64,000 nucleotides of DNA from positions 1 to 64,000 of the forward strand of contig CAZQQX010000006.1 of assembly GCA_964595565.1 (NCBI GenBank), in the 5' to 3' direction. Positions within the stretch are counted from its first letter, which is position 1. Each line of letters begins with the position of its first letter. The DNA is from JAQVEM01 sp964595565 (GTDB lineage: Bacteria; Actinomycetota; Humimicrobiia; Humimicrobiales; Humimicrobiaceae). The notes beneath the pieces were generated by a model that was not told where the DNA came from, did no database searches, and saw only the letters and a list, made by a program, of their open reading frames with translations. Below are positions 44,691-54,628 of the stretch, in pieces. Made by a program: the position numbers and the translations under genes.

Positions 44691-46103
44691 CTAAAAATTT
44701 CTAATCCAGCTTTTTATAATTTTATCCTGAATCCTGTGGTCAGTTCTTATTTTAATCCTTCCTGTCAGATTTTTGGGCAATAAATAGAAAAGTTCAAAAA
44801 ATACTCTAATTCTTGCAGGTATGTCAACCCTTTTTTGCCTCATACCCTTTAACAGACCTGATAGATAATATAAAATATGAATCAAACCTGAAACAACAAA
44901 CGTCAGATAACACCTGATAAACAGGAGCGGCCAGCCACACTTGAAAATCATTAGAAGCCTATTTCTTATTACATAATAGGTAAAATCATAAGACCATTCC
45001 CTGCCCGTGCCACAATGAAAATGCCTGGCAACAGAACCGGGAGCAAAGAAATTTTTCCAGCCTGCCAGTCTTGCCCTCCAGAACAAATCAATATCCTCAT
45101 AATAGGTAAAAAAACTTTCGTCGAAATAACCTGTTTCCTCCAGCATTTCCCTGTCAAGCATAATACTGCTTCCGGAAAGGCCAAAAACTTCCTCAACGCG
45201 ATTATACTGGCCTTCATCAATACTTTCCATACCCCTGTCTCTGCTGTAAAAAGATTTATTTATCTTAACGCCACAACTATTGATTATATCCTTACAGTTA
45301 ATAAAATACTTTTTAGGGATTTTTATTTTTATTGTCTTTAATCTTTTTGAGAGTTTTACATCCTTTACTATTTCTTCACCTACTACTACCTGTAAGTTAT
45401 TCGGTGAGATATAAGTTGCCGCTTTGAACTGCAACTCCATATCTCTTTCAGTGTTTGCCACCGGTATGGCAAGTATCGCATTGTCCTGTGTCCAGTGATA
45501 ACTTCTCCCGTTACTGTCAGACTCAGCAGGATAGAACCCGTCCAGGTACTTAATATTATTTTCTAAAGGGTTATTATAATCTACGGCACCATTACCATCA
45601 TTTATTATGGTTAAGTCACATATTTTAACCCCCAGTCTTCTTGATTTTTTGCTGTTTTTATTTTCACTCTGGCCGGTACAGCGGGTAATAATCTGAAAAG
45701 GAAGATAACTGTAATAAAAAACCACTTTGGAGCCCACAGCTCCTATTTTTGAATCACCGGTTGATTGTTTGAAAATAGACAGCATTTCAGACAACCAATC
45801 TTTTTCTACGATACAGTCATTATTTATTAAAGCTATATATCTGCCTTTTGAATGTCTGAATCCTTCATTATTCCCGCCGGCATAGCCCCTGTTCTCCCCG
45901 AGTGCGATTACTTCCACCCACGGAAATTCTTTTTTTACAAATTCTACTGAACCATCGGTAGAGCCGTTATCGACCATTATTATCTGAATTTTATCAGCAG
46001 AGTAATTAAGACTAATAATAGAATTAAAAAGATTTTTTAAAAATAATTTGCCATTAAAATTTACTGTTATGATTGATATTAAAGGGTCATCATCCTCGCT
46101 CAA
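44691..46103 (-). CDS. GT2 glycosyltransferase with inserted beta domain
   Basis: This is a GT-A enzyme of 470 residues, compared with about 300 for relatives. The normal core has ISIITVNFNGKLFLKNLF, MVDNGSTDGSVEF, NRGYAGGNNEGF, LINNDCIVEKDWL and, after the interruption, LSGSSIMLDREMLEETGYFD with FFTYYEDIDLFWRARL. Residues about 135-300 are an insertion with SRRLGVKICDLTI, GFYPAE, YHWTQDNAILAIP and beta-rich sequence. The insertion shares motifs with that of the adjacent GT4 enzyme but in a different order. The C-terminal part has a hydrophobic segment (about 395-425). Confidence 0.85.
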   Translation of the reverse strand: MSEDDDPLISIITVNFNGKLFLKNLFNSIISLNYSADKIQIIMVDNGSTDGSVEFVKKEFPWVEVIALGENRGYAGGNNEGFRHSKGRYIALINNDCIVEKDWLSEMLSIFKQSTGDSKIGAVGSKVVFYYSYLPFQIITRCTGQSENKNSKKSRRLGVKICDLTIINDGNGAVDYNNPLENNIKYLDGFYPAESDSNGRSYHWTQDNAILAIPVANTERDMELQFKAATYISPNNLQVVVGEEIVKDVKLSKRLKTIKIKIPKKYFINCKDIINSCGVKINKSFYSRDRGMESIDEGQYNRVEEVFGLSGSSIMLDREMLEETGYFDESFFTYYEDIDLFWRARLAGWKNFFAPGSVARHFHCGTGREWSYDFTYYVIRNRLLMIFKCGWPLLFIRCYLTFVVSGLIHILYYLSGLLKGMRQKRVDIPARIRVFFELFYLLPKNLTGRIKIRTDHRIQDKIIKSWIRNF

Positions 46104-46134
46104 TTAAAACCTCACCTTACCTTTAATCAGGATA

Positions 46135-46533
46135 CTAGCTTCTGGAAATTACAATTACCCCGATCGTTATTACAATTGCTCCTATCCAGCGCACAGGATT
46201 AACATCCTCTTTCAATATAAATTTTGAAAGAACAAGCACCATTACATATGTAAAACCAATAAATGGATAAGCAAAGCTCAAATCCACTACAGATATTACT
46301 ATAAGCCATATAGCAGCAGAAATTACATATAAAAACAGGCCGGTTAAAATCAGGGGGCTTTTTATCACCCCCAGAAATAATTGCTTTAAAAAATCAAACC
46401 CTTCAATATTGACTATTCCGATACGATTTATCCCTATTTTTAATAGTAATTGTCCCCCGACGGCTATGGAAATACTCAGCAGTATTAGAAGTATAGAACC
46501 TGTTAAACTCAAATGCCCGCTCCTTTTAATCAT
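46135..46533 (-). CDS. SMR/EamA-type small membrane protein
   Basis: The 132-residue protein has four predicted membrane helices, near residues 10-28, 57-75, 78-98 and 110-130. It ends with the typical EamA/SMR half LSFAYPFIGFTYVMVLVLSK followed by KEDVNPVRWIGAIVITIGVIVI. Small proteins of this type in polysaccharide loci (ArnE/ArnF-like) move polyprenyl-phosphate sugars across the membrane. That is a reasonable reading here, since it stands between glycosyltransferase genes, but drug-efflux relatives look similar. Confidence 0.75.
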   Translation of the reverse strand: MIKRSGHLSLTGSILLILLSISIAVGGQLLLKIGINRIGIVNIEGFDFLKQLFLGVIKSPLILTGLFLYVISAAIWLIVISVVDLSFAYPFIGFTYVMVLVLSKFILKEDVNPVRWIGAIVITIGVIVISRS

Positions 46534-46588
46534 AATTTTAAGTATTTATTCTTATTAAACCCGCTTTTAGAAAAATCACCAGTTAAAA

Positions 46589-48910
46589 TTATATTTTCTT
46601 TACAAGATAATATCTATTGGAAACTGAAAGCCCGATTATCCTGTCAATATTCTCAAAATCCCGCAACAGGACTTCCAGTTTCTGGTCAATGTCTATAACC
46701 GTTCCCGATTTATTTCTGGGTTTAAATCCCCCCAGAATTTCTCTCAGGCTGCTGATATTATAACCCAGATTTTTAACTTCTTCATAAAGAGTCCTGAAAA
46801 TATTAAAGTATATAAGTAAGAGCCTCTCACGGTTTTTACGATTTAGTTCATTAATTTCCCTGTTTATCTGTAGCTGGATATTATTATTAATGGCTTTAAT
46901 TGATTCATTGTAGCTCTTTCTTAAATTCTCAAAATACATACTGGTAAGAAGATACATATATCTTCTTAGCTTTCCTTTTATGGTTTTATCTTCCGTAAGC
47001 TCCTCTGAACCCAGAATATCCAGCCGGCTCAAAAGTTTCAATTCATCAAAGTTTTCCTTATTTAATTTTATTTCAAAAAGTTCAAATAATTCATTTTCTC
47101 CATATACCTCGTCCGTCTTATTACCACCGACAAATACCGGATTCTTTTCAAACTTATCCCATATTCCTTTTTCCATGATTTCAAATCCTGCATTTTTAAA
47201 TATAAATTCAATGGTAAAATCATCAATCCTTGAACCTGTTCTATCTTCCCTGCTTCCCTCACCCAGAAGTTTATAAATTCCTCTCTTTTCTGGCATGGAA
47301 AAAAATAACAGGCCTTCTTTTTTTAATTTTGAAGCCAGCACATTTGTCAGGTCATAGAAAAATTTTGGAGTAATTTTTAGAAAAGCGTTATTTAAAATAA
47401 TTCCATCAAACTTTGTTCTCTGGGTTATTTTAGATTTCAAAATCCCGACTTTATCCAGGCCCGAATATTCATCTTCATCATCAGATAAAACAAAGTCACC
47501 GTCCACTTCAAGATTAAAAATTTTACCCACATCTTTTTTATTTATAATATCTTCGTCCCTGTATTTATTAGAAGTTATTTTTAAAACATTCGCGCAACCC
47601 TCAAAATTCTTCTTTATAATTCGCGAAATCTTACTATTCTGTAAATCTATCATCTCAACTATTTTTTTCTTATCCAGTGAATAATAAGAATTAACACAAT
47701 ATTTAACCAGTGGTTCAGTTACATTTTCCCAGTAAAACCGGGGAGCAATCCTATTTAAATTTTTACTATAAATTTCTTTTAAGCTTTTATTGGTAACCAC
47801 ACTTTCTATTACTCTGGCAAGCTGGTGCGTATCCTCATAACTTACCACCTCACCAATATTCTCGCTCTTTACAATTCGTGCAATAGAATCACCCTCGGTG
47901 GTTATTACAGGAAGCCTCGCCCATATGTAATCAATGACCCTGGTCCTGTAGGAAAATTCCGTTTCAATCCTGTCACTATGAATGGATAATCCCGCATCCG
48001 AATCCAGCAGAACAGCCTGCCTCAGGTCATACGGGGTCCATTCATTAAAAAATATATTTTTATCATATAAATCCAGCTCTTTTGCCAGATTTATAGCTTC
48101 CACACACTTTTTCATCCGGGGAAGCTTGGGGTCAGGGTGATTTACCCCCATAAACACCAGCTTTATATCTTTCCTGTTTCTTGTAATTTCCCATATTGCT
48201 TTTATCGCTGTGGTAGGGTCAAGCCAGTTCCATATTCCACCTCCCCATAAAACTAACTTATCTTCTTCACTAACGTCAGGTACAATATCCCTTATGGAAA
48301 AATTATTGCGCCGGGGCGGTTCGGAAGGTATGCCGGAAGGTACTATATCTATCAAATTTCTTAAAGTATTGTCGGAGTCATAATTGTATGGATTGATCCT
48401 GCCCATAGCATTCAACATTCCTACCCAGTAATCCCTCTGTTTTTCACTTGCACAGATAAAAAAATCTCCAATGGTAAGCTGGAGCTTTAATATATTTAAA
48501 TTATTCTTATCAATCCTGAGTCTTTCTACCATATCACTTTCCCTGAACATCTCCAGGCTCTCAAGATTAAAGGGATTATAAAGGTCTACAATAATCTTTC
48601 CCTTAAAGTTTTTCAGGAAAGGAAAATAATAAAGGATATGCCCCTGTATTAATATAATTTCAGAATTCTCAATGCTTCTCTGCAGGCTCTTATAGCTATT
48701 TAATTTATACTGCCTGGTTCTAAATCCTTCGATATCAATATCTACTCTGTTGGGAGTAAGTAAAGTAACATCAAGATAATTGGATAGAATCTTTGCAAAT
48801 TCATAGAAACGTATGCCGGGCCCGGCCATTTTTTTACCAATTACATCATAGCTTATGATACATATTCTTGATCGATTTTTCTTGCCAGGTTCAACAACTT
48901 CTTTCTCCAT
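46589..48910 (-). CDS. GT4 glycosyltransferase fused to methyltransferase-like and coiled-coil domains
   Basis: This is a 773-residue multidomain protein. Residues about 15-400 are a GT4-type GT-B enzyme (GPGIRFYEFAKIL, VPSGIPSEPP, LVLWGGGIWNWLDP, FFNEWTPYDLRQ, SYRTRVIDYIWARLPVITTE). Residues about 415-610 resemble a Rossmann methyltransferase (KFDGIILNNAFLKITP, KEGLLFFSMPE), but the glycine-rich SAM loop is not obvious, so it may be inactive. Residues about 620-773 are helical with coiled-coil character (NNNIQLQINREINELNRKNR). I know of no exact precedent for this order. The GT part resembles the gene at 50119-51693. Confidence 0.78.
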   Translation of the reverse strand: MEKEVVEPGKKNRSRICIISYDVIGKKMAGPGIRFYEFAKILSNYLDVTLLTPNRVDIDIEGFRTRQYKLNSYKSLQRSIENSEIILIQGHILYYFPFLKNFKGKIIVDLYNPFNLESLEMFRESDMVERLRIDKNNLNILKLQLTIGDFFICASEKQRDYWVGMLNAMGRINPYNYDSDNTLRNLIDIVPSGIPSEPPRRNNFSIRDIVPDVSEEDKLVLWGGGIWNWLDPTTAIKAIWEITRNRKDIKLVFMGVNHPDPKLPRMKKCVEAINLAKELDLYDKNIFFNEWTPYDLRQAVLLDSDAGLSIHSDRIETEFSYRTRVIDYIWARLPVITTEGDSIARIVKSENIGEVVSYEDTHQLARVIESVVTNKSLKEIYSKNLNRIAPRFYWENVTEPLVKYCVNSYYSLDKKKIVEMIDLQNSKISRIIKKNFEGCANVLKITSNKYRDEDIINKKDVGKIFNLEVDGDFVLSDDEDEYSGLDKVGILKSKITQRTKFDGIILNNAFLKITPKFFYDLTNVLASKLKKEGLLFFSMPEKRGIYKLLGEGSREDRTGSRIDDFTIEFIFKNAGFEIMEKGIWDKFEKNPVFVGGNKTDEVYGENELFELFEIKLNKENFDELKLLSRLDILGSEELTEDKTIKGKLRRYMYLLTSMYFENLRKSYNESIKAINNNIQLQINREINELNRKNRERLLLIYFNIFRTLYEEVKNLGYNISSLREILGGFKPRNKSGTVIDIDQKLEVLLRDFENIDRIIGLSVSNRYYLVKKI

Positions 48911-48995
48911 TATTTCTCCTCTGCCGCTTTAAAAATTATCCAAAAGCCTTTTTACGTTAAAAACTCCAGGTTATTTCTTTATTTCAAGATTGCAA

Positions 48996-50042
48996 TCATT
49001 TTAACTCTAATTTATTTAAGATTAAATGATTTTTTAATTTAATTATCAAATTACAGGGTAGAAACAGAAAATTTATAAAATAAGCATAAAATAAAGGCAG
49101 AAACTGGTCAACTGTTGACTCTTTCTTTAACCATCTCAGCTCGGCTCTAAAAAAAACTTTTAAAAATGTCAAAAAATCCATATTGATTATTGCACATCTG
49201 ATTCTGTTTTTATGGTAAAACCTGTAGAAATTTCTGCTGAATTTTTTTACTGAAGCTCCTTCAAAATGCCGGGCAACAGAATCGGGGTTTACTACAACTC
49301 GCCTTTTAATTTTTTTAAGTTTAAGACAATAATCAAGTTCCTCAAAATAAGCAGGGCGATACCCGGCATCAAACCCGCCCAGATTACTGAATAACCTGAA
49401 ATCCGTAACAAAAAAAGCTCCGGTAACATAATCTACATCTTTTATTCTATCTTCACGGTACAGCTCGCCTTTCCCATTTTCAGTCTTCCCTGTTTCATTC
49501 TTAATAACAGAATAATCTTTTCCGGAATTTATATGATAGGTAATGAAATTATCTCGTATTCTCCCTCCATAATGCTGGATGGTGACACTGTTATAATCAA
49601 GAATGAGTCCTCCTGCAGCTCCTATCCTGACTGACCGGGATTGTCCCCTGTTTATTTTTTCATTTACCGCTTTATAAAAAGAAACCATTTTCTTTAAAGA
49701 GCCCCTGTTAATATAGATATCCGGATTTAATAAAATTAAAAACTCCGGCCCTCTGCCGGTATTTTCCTTTTTTGCTTTTATGAAATTAAAAAACGCATGA
49801 TTAACCGCACCTGCAAATCCGATATTTTTCCTGAGTGCAATTAGTTTGAAATTACCGGCATCTAACCCGGGATACATATTCCTGAATTCTCTTATTTTTG
49901 TAACTGTTTCATCTTTAGAAGCATTGTCGGCTACAATCAGAAACCACTCTGTATAATCCTGGGCAATTATTGAATGAAGGCATTTTTCAATAAAATTCTC
50001 ACTGTTATAAGTAACAATTATTATCAGGCTTTTATAATTCAT
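48996..50042 (-). CDS. GT2 glycosyltransferase
   Basis: This 348-residue GT-A enzyme has LIIIVTYNSENFIEKCLHSI, LIVADNASKDETVTKI, KNIGFAGAVNHAF, LLNPDIYINRGSL (DxD equivalent), and VTGAFFVTDFRLFSNLGGFD with PAYFEELDYCLKLKKIK. The C-terminal 50 residues are basic and hydrophobic, consistent with peripheral membrane contact. The C-terminal tail RNFYRFYHKNRIRCAIIN resembles rhamnosyltransferase-type GT2 proteins. It sits between the two GT4 enzymes of this cluster. Confidence 0.87.
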   Translation of the reverse strand: MNYKSLIIIVTYNSENFIEKCLHSIIAQDYTEWFLIVADNASKDETVTKIREFRNMYPGLDAGNFKLIALRKNIGFAGAVNHAFFNFIKAKKENTGRGPEFLILLNPDIYINRGSLKKMVSFYKAVNEKINRGQSRSVRIGAAGGLILDYNSVTIQHYGGRIRDNFITYHINSGKDYSVIKNETGKTENGKGELYREDRIKDVDYVTGAFFVTDFRLFSNLGGFDAGYRPAYFEELDYCLKLKKIKRRVVVNPDSVARHFEGASVKKFSRNFYRFYHKNRIRCAIINMDFLTFLKVFFRAELRWLKKESTVDQFLPLFYAYFINFLFLPCNLIIKLKNHLILNKLELK

Positions 50043-50118
50043 AACGAAAAAATTAATAACAGAAATATTTTGAATACTTGCATCTTTTTAAATATAGCAT
50101 CCGTGCTTGCTTAAATAT

Positions 50119-51693
50119 TCAGTGAAATATTCTCCTTTTAGCAACTTTAAAATAACCATATATTTTATAAATCAGATTCTTGCTGACGATTCCTTCAAGC
50201 TCGGATATTCTCCTGTCCCTTTCTTCTATCATTTGCTTCTGCCGGAGAACTATCTCATCAATATTCCTCAGGGCTTCTTCTCTGTTTAGAAATAATTTCC
50301 TTTCCTTCCCTTTATCCGGGGAAAATACAGGGTTTCTAACCCATTCTCTCAATCTTAAGGTAGTCCTAGTGAAATTAAAATTTTTCAATGCATAAATTTT
50401 TCCCGCAGCTGCAGTTTTTTCCACCTCACTGCGATGTGCTGCCATGTAAATTAATTTATCGCTTAATTCATTATAATCATAAGGTTTAAATGTATAACCA
50501 ATTTCTTCTTTTTCTATAATATCTGTCAATTCACACACATTTGAAGACAGCACGCACAGACCGGCTCTGAACCAATCCATAATACGGTTTTTACTGCCCA
50601 GCCTGACTTCATAAATATCTTTATCAATGTTTATACCGGCATCAGCTTCAAGGTAGTAATTCGGGACATCTTCTCCGGGTACCCATCCTTTCATTATAAA
50701 TCTATCTTTATAAGAGCTTTCATTTATCATGGAAAGAAAATGAGGATAAGTTTTCAGGTCCTGTTCGGGAATCTCGCCTCCAGTTGATACAAATTTAATA
50801 TCAGGATTTCTTTTCATGGCAATTATCAGTCCTTTAAACAGGGTATCAACATCTGTCCAGGTGTTATATCCACCGGTCCAGAGAACCACGAAATCCCCTT
50901 CTTTTATGCCATATTTTCCCCTGATTACTTTTCTGGTATGTTTATACCCCGTTTCAGGGATACCACATGGAATCACATCTGTAAAATCATAACCGGCGGT
51001 ATAGCGGTTAAGCCTGCCCGCGGCTCCCAGCTCTCCTATTAAAGCATACTTCTGTCTTGAAGATACACAGGAAAAACCATCCGCCGCGGATATAATATTA
51101 TACTCACTGTTCCAGTAATGGAAAAGACACTCATCACTGCCGTCCATACAGGCGCGCGCCTGTGCTTCGGCCATTACATGGCCAAACAAATCAGCCCGAA
51201 ACGGTATATCTTTATTAGAATAACTGATTAGTTTGGACAGAATATATGAAGGATAAAAAGTACATCCAATAGCACAGTCAGGTTCGAATTCATTAAATAT
51301 CCGGGACATAATTTCAACATTCTCAAAATCCTCTTTTCTCAATATGTTGTACTCAAAGCTATATTCAGGACTGCCCTTTATCCCACTATCAACACTGACA
51401 GAATTACCGGCATACGCTTTCCTGTCCCCCATGCCTCCGGAGTTGCTGCTTTTAAAATAACCGGAATTCTTTTTATTTACCGGGCCACCTTCACTATAAA
51501 CAAAATTTTTCTTATGCTCTGACTTGTAACCATCAGGATATGCTGAAGGAACAGCATAATTACATACACAAATTTTATGGCCCTCCTCTAACAGTGGCAG
51601 CAAAAACTGCCATGTTCTTATACCGGTTCCATATACCTTCCTGTCATTTTCAAATGGAAGGGGGCTCATGCCTGCTATAAATATTCTGCTCAT
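50119..51693 (-). CDS. GT4 glycosyltransferase
   Basis: This is a 524-residue GT-B enzyme. Near the N-terminus it has RTWQFLLPLLEEGHKICVCN, and in the donor half VVLWTGGYNTWTDVDTLFKG, FIMKGWVPGEDVPNYYLEAD and RIMDWFRAGLCVLSS, the last two taking the place of the EX7E region. A glycine- and serine-rich stretch at about 70-105 is probably a disordered loop. The C-terminal 50 residues form a short coiled coil (RDRRISELEGIVSK) and a basic tail. It is the first gene of the minus-strand cluster, with 183 bases to the divergent propeller gene. Confidence 0.85.
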   Translation of the reverse strand: MSRIFIAGMSPLPFENDRKVYGTGIRTWQFLLPLLEEGHKICVCNYAVPSAYPDGYKSEHKKNFVYSEGGPVNKKNSGYFKSSNSGGMGDRKAYAGNSVSVDSGIKGSPEYSFEYNILRKEDFENVEIMSRIFNEFEPDCAIGCTFYPSYILSKLISYSNKDIPFRADLFGHVMAEAQARACMDGSDECLFHYWNSEYNIISAADGFSCVSSRQKYALIGELGAAGRLNRYTAGYDFTDVIPCGIPETGYKHTRKVIRGKYGIKEGDFVVLWTGGYNTWTDVDTLFKGLIIAMKRNPDIKFVSTGGEIPEQDLKTYPHFLSMINESSYKDRFIMKGWVPGEDVPNYYLEADAGINIDKDIYEVRLGSKNRIMDWFRAGLCVLSSNVCELTDIIEKEEIGYTFKPYDYNELSDKLIYMAAHRSEVEKTAAAGKIYALKNFNFTRTTLRLREWVRNPVFSPDKGKERKLFLNREEALRNIDEIVLRQKQMIEERDRRISELEGIVSKNLIYKIYGYFKVAKRRIFH

Positions 51694-51876
51694 ATTAAAA
51701 AATTAAGAATATATTACTTTTTGGTTTATTTTTGCTTTAATTATAATAATTTATCCCGGACTTATCACTTTACTGTTTTTATTTTTTAAAGATTTCTTAA
51801 TTATAATTGTACTAATTAAAAATTTATACTACCATAACAAAAACAATAAAATTATTGTAAACAGCCTGAATCCTAT

Positions 51877-53886
51877 ATGAGATTTATAATAATAATACTT
51901 CTAATTATTTTTTTATCAATAAGCACCCTTTTAAGCATCGCCGTAATCAGTACAACAAAAGACGCCGAAAGCCGGGAAACCACTGCAGAAGGGCCGCTAT
52001 CAGCAAAACCAAAAGATAAAAATAAATTACCTGTCTCAAGGGTAGAAACAATAAATGATATACAAAAATTTTTTATTACTAATCGCGAATACATAAGTAA
52101 AGATATCAGTGACACCCCGGCCGGGGATACTGCTGATGGCCCTGAAACTCCGGATGATAAGGATGACAGTTCTTTAGATTCTGCAAACCAGGATGCAGAA
52201 GTAGCTGATAATAAACAAAACGAAGATAGAGAAAATACGGATGAAGAAGAAACTACGGAAGAAGAGGAAGAAAACAGAGAAGAGATAAAAGCCGGTACCA
52301 TAAAATTTTTTCTGGATGGAGATATGGAAAACGGCATATACCTCGGGGAAACAACTTCAAACCTTGAATCTGCGGAAGCATTACAGCTGTACGGTGAGGA
52401 TTTTATAAATACAGGTTTTAAATTTAACATTAAAAATGACAGTAATCTTAATCTTGAAGCCGGCTCTAACCACTATATTTATATTTACTTTTACACCCGG
52501 CAGTCAGAATGGGGCTACACAAGACAACAGGTAAGTTTATCCGGAGAAGAAAAATGTGAGAAAAAAATTACCATATTTGTAGAAAAACCGGAAGATAAGA
52601 TTATAACCTCCAGCCTAAAGATAATTAAAGGATGGGCTGTTGACCTTAGAAACAAAGAAAACCCCGGAATATCAAACATTGAAATCTACCTTGATGGACC
52701 GGAGAGTTATGGAAAATTTATCGGGAACGCTGAATATGGAACCCCTAGAGAGGACGTTGCCGGCTATCTTGAAAATTCAAACTACTTAAATAGCGGTTAT
52801 ACATTTGAAAATCTGATTGACCTTGAGCCCGGTTCCACCCACACTATATTCATTTATGCCTTTAGCTCCGTGGACAATTCGTTTAATTATGAAACAAGAG
52901 ATATTTACTTATCCGGGATAAGAGAAGAAAAAGCAATAATTAATGCCAGGATTGACACACAAAAGTTCAATGATGAGAACATTATTGAAATAACCGGACT
53001 GGCAATTGATAAAAATGTCCTTGAACAGTACCTTGAAGAAAAACGAAAGGCCGTGGAAGAGTCTTCAACAGATACCGGCCGGTACAATACCAAAAAAATA
53101 ATATTTAATTCCAATAGAGATGGTAATGAAAATATATACAGTATAAATATTGACGGTACAGGACTCACCCGCCTGACCGGCAGCACTGGCAGCGACCTGT
53201 ATCCGGAAGTATCGCCTGATGGAGAAAAAATTGCCTATACTGCTGATATAGGCGGGGTCTGGCAGATTATGGTTATGGACTGGAATGGTGATAATAAAAA
53301 GCAAATTACCACGGGCAACCATAGATGTGCCTATCCTTCCTGGTCTTATGACGGAAAATATATATATTTTGAGATATATAGTGATGGAGACTGGGAAATA
53401 TATAGAATTAAAAGCGACGGAACAGAGCAAAAAAGGCTTACCTTTAACCGCGACTCCCATGACTGGCACCCAACCGGGCATCCTTCTGAATATATGGTTA
53501 TCTACGAATCAGGAACTACCGGACATGAAAATATTTATGTAATGAATCACGACGGCTCCGGAAAAAGAAAAATATGTACTGATGGGCCAAGAAGAAGGGT
53601 CCCGGATGTATCACCGGACGGAAGTAAAATAACTTATATGAGATATTCTGATAGATACGCTGATATCTGGATTATGGATTATACCGGCCAGAATGAAACC
53701 AGGTTAAACAGCAACCCTGAAGAGGACGGCCACCCATCTTTTTCACCTGATGGGAAATATATAATTTATGAAGAAAGAAAAGGCTCCCGCGAAGATTTAA
53801 TTTTAATAGATCTTGTCACTGGAGAAAAAACCAATCTGACTAATTCTTCATATATTGATAAAGATGGCAGTTTCCTTTACCGATAA
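51877..53886 (+). CDS. Membrane-anchored TolB-type propeller protein, copy 1
   Basis: The 669-residue protein has an N-terminal membrane anchor (residues 3-25), a strongly acidic linker (about 85-137), and two similar beta modules beginning IKFFLDGDMENG (142) and IEIYLDGPESYG (268), each ending near SNHYIYIYFY or STHTIFIYAF. A C-terminal beta-propeller of WD40-like PD40/TolB repeats runs from about 405 (NSNRDGNENIYSINIDGTG, PEVSPDGEKIAYTAD). Exported and tethered, it probably binds a surface polymer or protein; no enzyme motif is visible. A paralogue lies at 54629-56395. No ribosome-binding site is evident before the ATG. Confidence 0.82.
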   Translation: MRFIIIILLIIFLSISTLLSIAVISTTKDAESRETTAEGPLSAKPKDKNKLPVSRVETINDIQKFFITNREYISKDISDTPAGDTADGPETPDDKDDSSLDSANQDAEVADNKQNEDRENTDEEETTEEEEENREEIKAGTIKFFLDGDMENGIYLGETTSNLESAEALQLYGEDFINTGFKFNIKNDSNLNLEAGSNHYIYIYFYTRQSEWGYTRQQVSLSGEEKCEKKITIFVEKPEDKIITSSLKIIKGWAVDLRNKENPGISNIEIYLDGPESYGKFIGNAEYGTPREDVAGYLENSNYLNSGYTFENLIDLEPGSTHTIFIYAFSSVDNSFNYETRDIYLSGIREEKAIINARIDTQKFNDENIIEITGLAIDKNVLEQYLEEKRKAVEESSTDTGRYNTKKIIFNSNRDGNENIYSINIDGTGLTRLTGSTGSDLYPEVSPDGEKIAYTADIGGVWQIMVMDWNGDNKKQITTGNHRCAYPSWSYDGKYIYFEIYSDGDWEIYRIKSDGTEQKRLTFNRDSHDWHPTGHPSEYMVIYESGTTGHENIYVMNHDGSGKRKICTDGPRRRVPDVSPDGSKITYMRYSDRYADIWIMDYTGQNETRLNSNPEEDGHPSFSPDGKYIIYEERKGSREDLILIDLVTGEKTNLTNSSYIDKDGSFLYR

Positions 53887-53935
53887 TAACTACCTTTTGC
53901 AGTTTAATATATTTTCCGGGTCCACTGTACTGCAT

Positions 53936-54397
53936 TTAATCGGTAACCTGATGCCTGAACCTTTTGCTTGAAGCTCTGAGTTTTAATCTAACCGATGTAC
54001 CCATGGAAATACCGAGCCACAGGCCCCAGACAGTTTCCCTGGAAAAGAAATAAAAAGCAAGCTCTGAAATAGTAAGACTGGAGTTAAACAGTTCAGTTAC
54101 TACTGTATTTACCAGACCGGTTTTATATAGCAATAGCGCAATAGCAGGTATACAGCCTGAAATCAAAAATGTTTTTATGTCAAAATAGTTCCTATTTACT
54201 ATCGGCTTCATACTGAGAATTATCAGTAATCCAATCATAAACCCAAGAATAAGAACAATAATGAGCCTCAAAAAACTTAAAAAACCGGCCGGCAGGCTGT
54301 AAGCTGCCAGTGCGGCGGTAATATTATCAAAATATGCAAAAGCGGTATAATAGAGAATTATATTTATAAAACTGAATATGATAAGAAAAATTCTCAT
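53936..54397 (-). CDS. Four-helix membrane protein, copy 1 (unknown family)
   Basis: The 153-residue protein has four predicted membrane segments (about 3-20, 38-62, 76-96 and 115-138) and no recognised domain. The most distinctive sequence is YFFSRETVWGLWLGISMG near the C-terminus, shared with the paralogue at 56349-56879, whose version is YLFSRQTIWSIWLGFSIG. The N-termini also match (MRIFLIIFSFIN and MRVFLIVFSFIN). It converges with the propeller gene on the other strand, 49 bases away, and the same pairing recurs in the second copy. Confidence 0.72.
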   Translation of the reverse strand: MRIFLIIFSFINIILYYTAFAYFDNITAALAAYSLPAGFLSFLRLIIVLILGFMIGLLIILSMKPIVNRNYFDIKTFLISGCIPAIALLLYKTGLVNTVVTELFNSSLTISELAFYFFSRETVWGLWLGISMGTSVRLKLRASSKRFRHQVTD

Positions 54398-54628
54398 TTT
54401 TTTATCCGCTGTCTTCTTTCTATTTATATCATTTTTTTTAAAATGACTGATAAGCAGATGTTAACTTAAAAAAATACTAATTTCAATTAATATTGTATTC
54501 TGTTATACTTTAAAACTTGAAAAAATATTAAATGCATTTATAGTTTATAATTATTATCAGTTTATTTAACTTAATCTTAATGTCCAAATCCTATAATCTG
54601 TAATATAGATAAAAAGGTATAAAAAAAA

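Noticed and set aside
51873..52430. A 185-residue serine-rich minus-strand frame opposite the propeller gene
   Set aside because: It is the antisense of the acidic linker, which gives artificial serine runs. The plus strand encodes recognisable domains.
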